DNA of 64,000 nucleotides, from NCBI RefSeq assembly GCF_041080655.1, contig NZ_CP163525.1:496001-560000 (forward strand), given 5' to 3'. The translations under genes were made by a program, and so were the position numbers. Origin of the DNA: Streptomyces sp. CG4. Its GTDB lineage: Bacteria > Actinomycetota > Actinomycetes > Streptomycetales > Streptomycetaceae. The notes under the pieces are model-generated. The model was not told the origin of the DNA and did no database searches. It saw only the letters and a list, made by a program, of their open reading frames with translations. Below, one piece after another: positions 63,389-64,000 of the stretch (within the stretch, counting starts at the first letter, position 1; each line of letters opens with the position of its first letter).

Positions 63389-64000
63389 TTGCCTGGTACG
63401 TCCAGAAGAAAGCTCATCCTTCGCCGGATAACCGTCGGCACCGCGGCGCTGCTGCTCCTGGGATCCGGGGCGGCGACCGCGACCGCAGCCGACGGTGGCG
63501 GCGGCTTCGACCGCAACCTGAATCCGAACGCCGCACCGTCCACCCGACCGGCCGCCGGGCCCGCGATGAAAGCCGTCGCCGCAGCGTCCCGGCCGATGTC
63601 GGGCAAGAACCCCTCGGCGGGCCGGGCCAGAAGGACACCTCCGGTGTCTGGCAGGTCACCACCCCCAGGGTCAGGCTGAGCAACACCGTGACCGACGCCG
63701 ACGGCAGCACGGCCAACCTCACCTTCGAGGTCTGGGCCGCCGACCCCTCGGGGAACGCCAAGACCCAGGTGAAGATCAGCGACAACCAGTACGGCGTCCT
63801 GGTGTCCGACTTCGTCAAGTCCGGCTCCACCACCTCCGTGACCGTGGGCGCCGGAAGGCTGAAGCCGAACGTCGACTACGTCTTCCACACCTCCGCCTAC
63901 GCCAAGGACAGCGGCCTGTACGAGACGTCATGGTCGCCCTGGGCCCGATTCCGCGTCACGATGCCCGTCGACCTGACCCTGCCCAACCCCAATGCCTCGG
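63389..64000 (+). pseudogene. Secreted beta-sandwich protein, partial, apparent frameshift
   Basis: TTG 63389 with AGAAGG 8 nt upstream starts a signal peptide (SRRKLILRRITVGTAALLLL, cleavage near ATAAD). After about 75 residues this frame turns into Arg/Pro-rich noise and stops at 63679. A neighbouring frame, from about 63620 to the window edge, has clear coding bias: GQKDTSGVWQVTTPRVRLSN, TFEVWAADPSGNAKTQVKIS and FHTSAYAKDSGLYETSWSPW. This is the fibronectin-III-like N-terminal module seen in large Streptomyces secreted DNRLRE/LamG-type surface proteins. One base is therefore missing or extra near 63600-63625. The gene continues beyond 64000; it may be intact if the shift is a sequencing error. 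Confidence 0.6.

Overview
The window is very GC-rich DNA from a filamentous actinomycete, almost certainly a Streptomyces. The evidence is the strong third-position GC bias, many GTG/TTG starts, a stand-alone indigoidine synthetase, a DUF574-type SAM methyltransferase, and a density of MerR/TetR/LysR/LacI/HxlR regulators typical of Streptomyces chromosome arms. I see no tRNA, rRNA, CRISPR array, insertion sequence or replication origin. The region looks like an accessory or decaying part of the chromosome: about a dozen recognisable genes are broken by frameshifts, nonsense codons or internal deletions.

Layout. 0.08-4.5 kb: a complete blue-pigment (indigoidine) NRPS on the minus strand, divergent from a broken NADPH-dependent FMN reductase. 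5.0-10.3 kb: a plus-strand operon encoding a dual-HAMP sensor-like membrane protein, PgsB and PgsC of poly-gamma-glutamate synthase, and an NlpC/P60 hydrolase, closed by a strong hairpin and followed by a Na+/H+ antiporter. 11.8-12.9 kb: a MerR regulator fused to a peroxiredoxin, with a MerR-type promoter. 13-19 kb: a broken alpha/beta hydrolase, a coiled-coil/winged-helix protein, a helical-repeat protein, a broken MFS exporter with a striking 4 x 56-bp tandem repeat at its 3' end, and an uncharacterised 445-aa protein. 19-25 kb: SDR, YdeI-like protein, a MerR/aldo-keto reductase pair, a GH42 beta-galactosidase relic and a phytoene-desaturase-like flavoprotein.

25-33 kb: a Hsp100 unfoldase with a small hydrophilic partner, a DyP peroxidase, then a broken LysR gene, a molybdopterin oxidoreductase (FdhF/YdeP type) with a large internal deletion, and an intact moeA. 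33-39 kb: small hotdog and NUDIX-like proteins, then a lipid kinase, an alkyl-DHAP-synthase-like flavoprotein, a TetR regulator and GlpD, which together look like an ether-lipid/glycerophosphate locus. 39-47 kb: a WGR/beta-propeller protein, a TetR/SDR pair with two operators, an ABC-F ATPase with a possible leader peptide, an unrecognised broken gene, a threonine dehydratase-like enzyme and an aldo-keto reductase. 47-51 kb: an SDR under a double TetR-type operator, a QueG-like iron-sulfur protein and a SAM methyltransferase. 51-56 kb: a nucleobase permease / amidohydrolase / TauE operon with a 22-bp perfect palindrome in front, next to a LacI regulator. 56-64 kb: a broken serine hydrolase, a GCS2-type ligase, an S41 protease, a SnoaL remnant, an HxlR/azoreductase pair, a double-hotdog thioesterase and the start of a secreted protein that appears frameshifted and runs off the window.

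Two themes stand out. Short tandem duplications repeatedly overlap the stop codons of unrelated genes. Many losses are in accessory functions whose partners survive (FMN reductase beside indC; FdhF and its LysR beside moeA).
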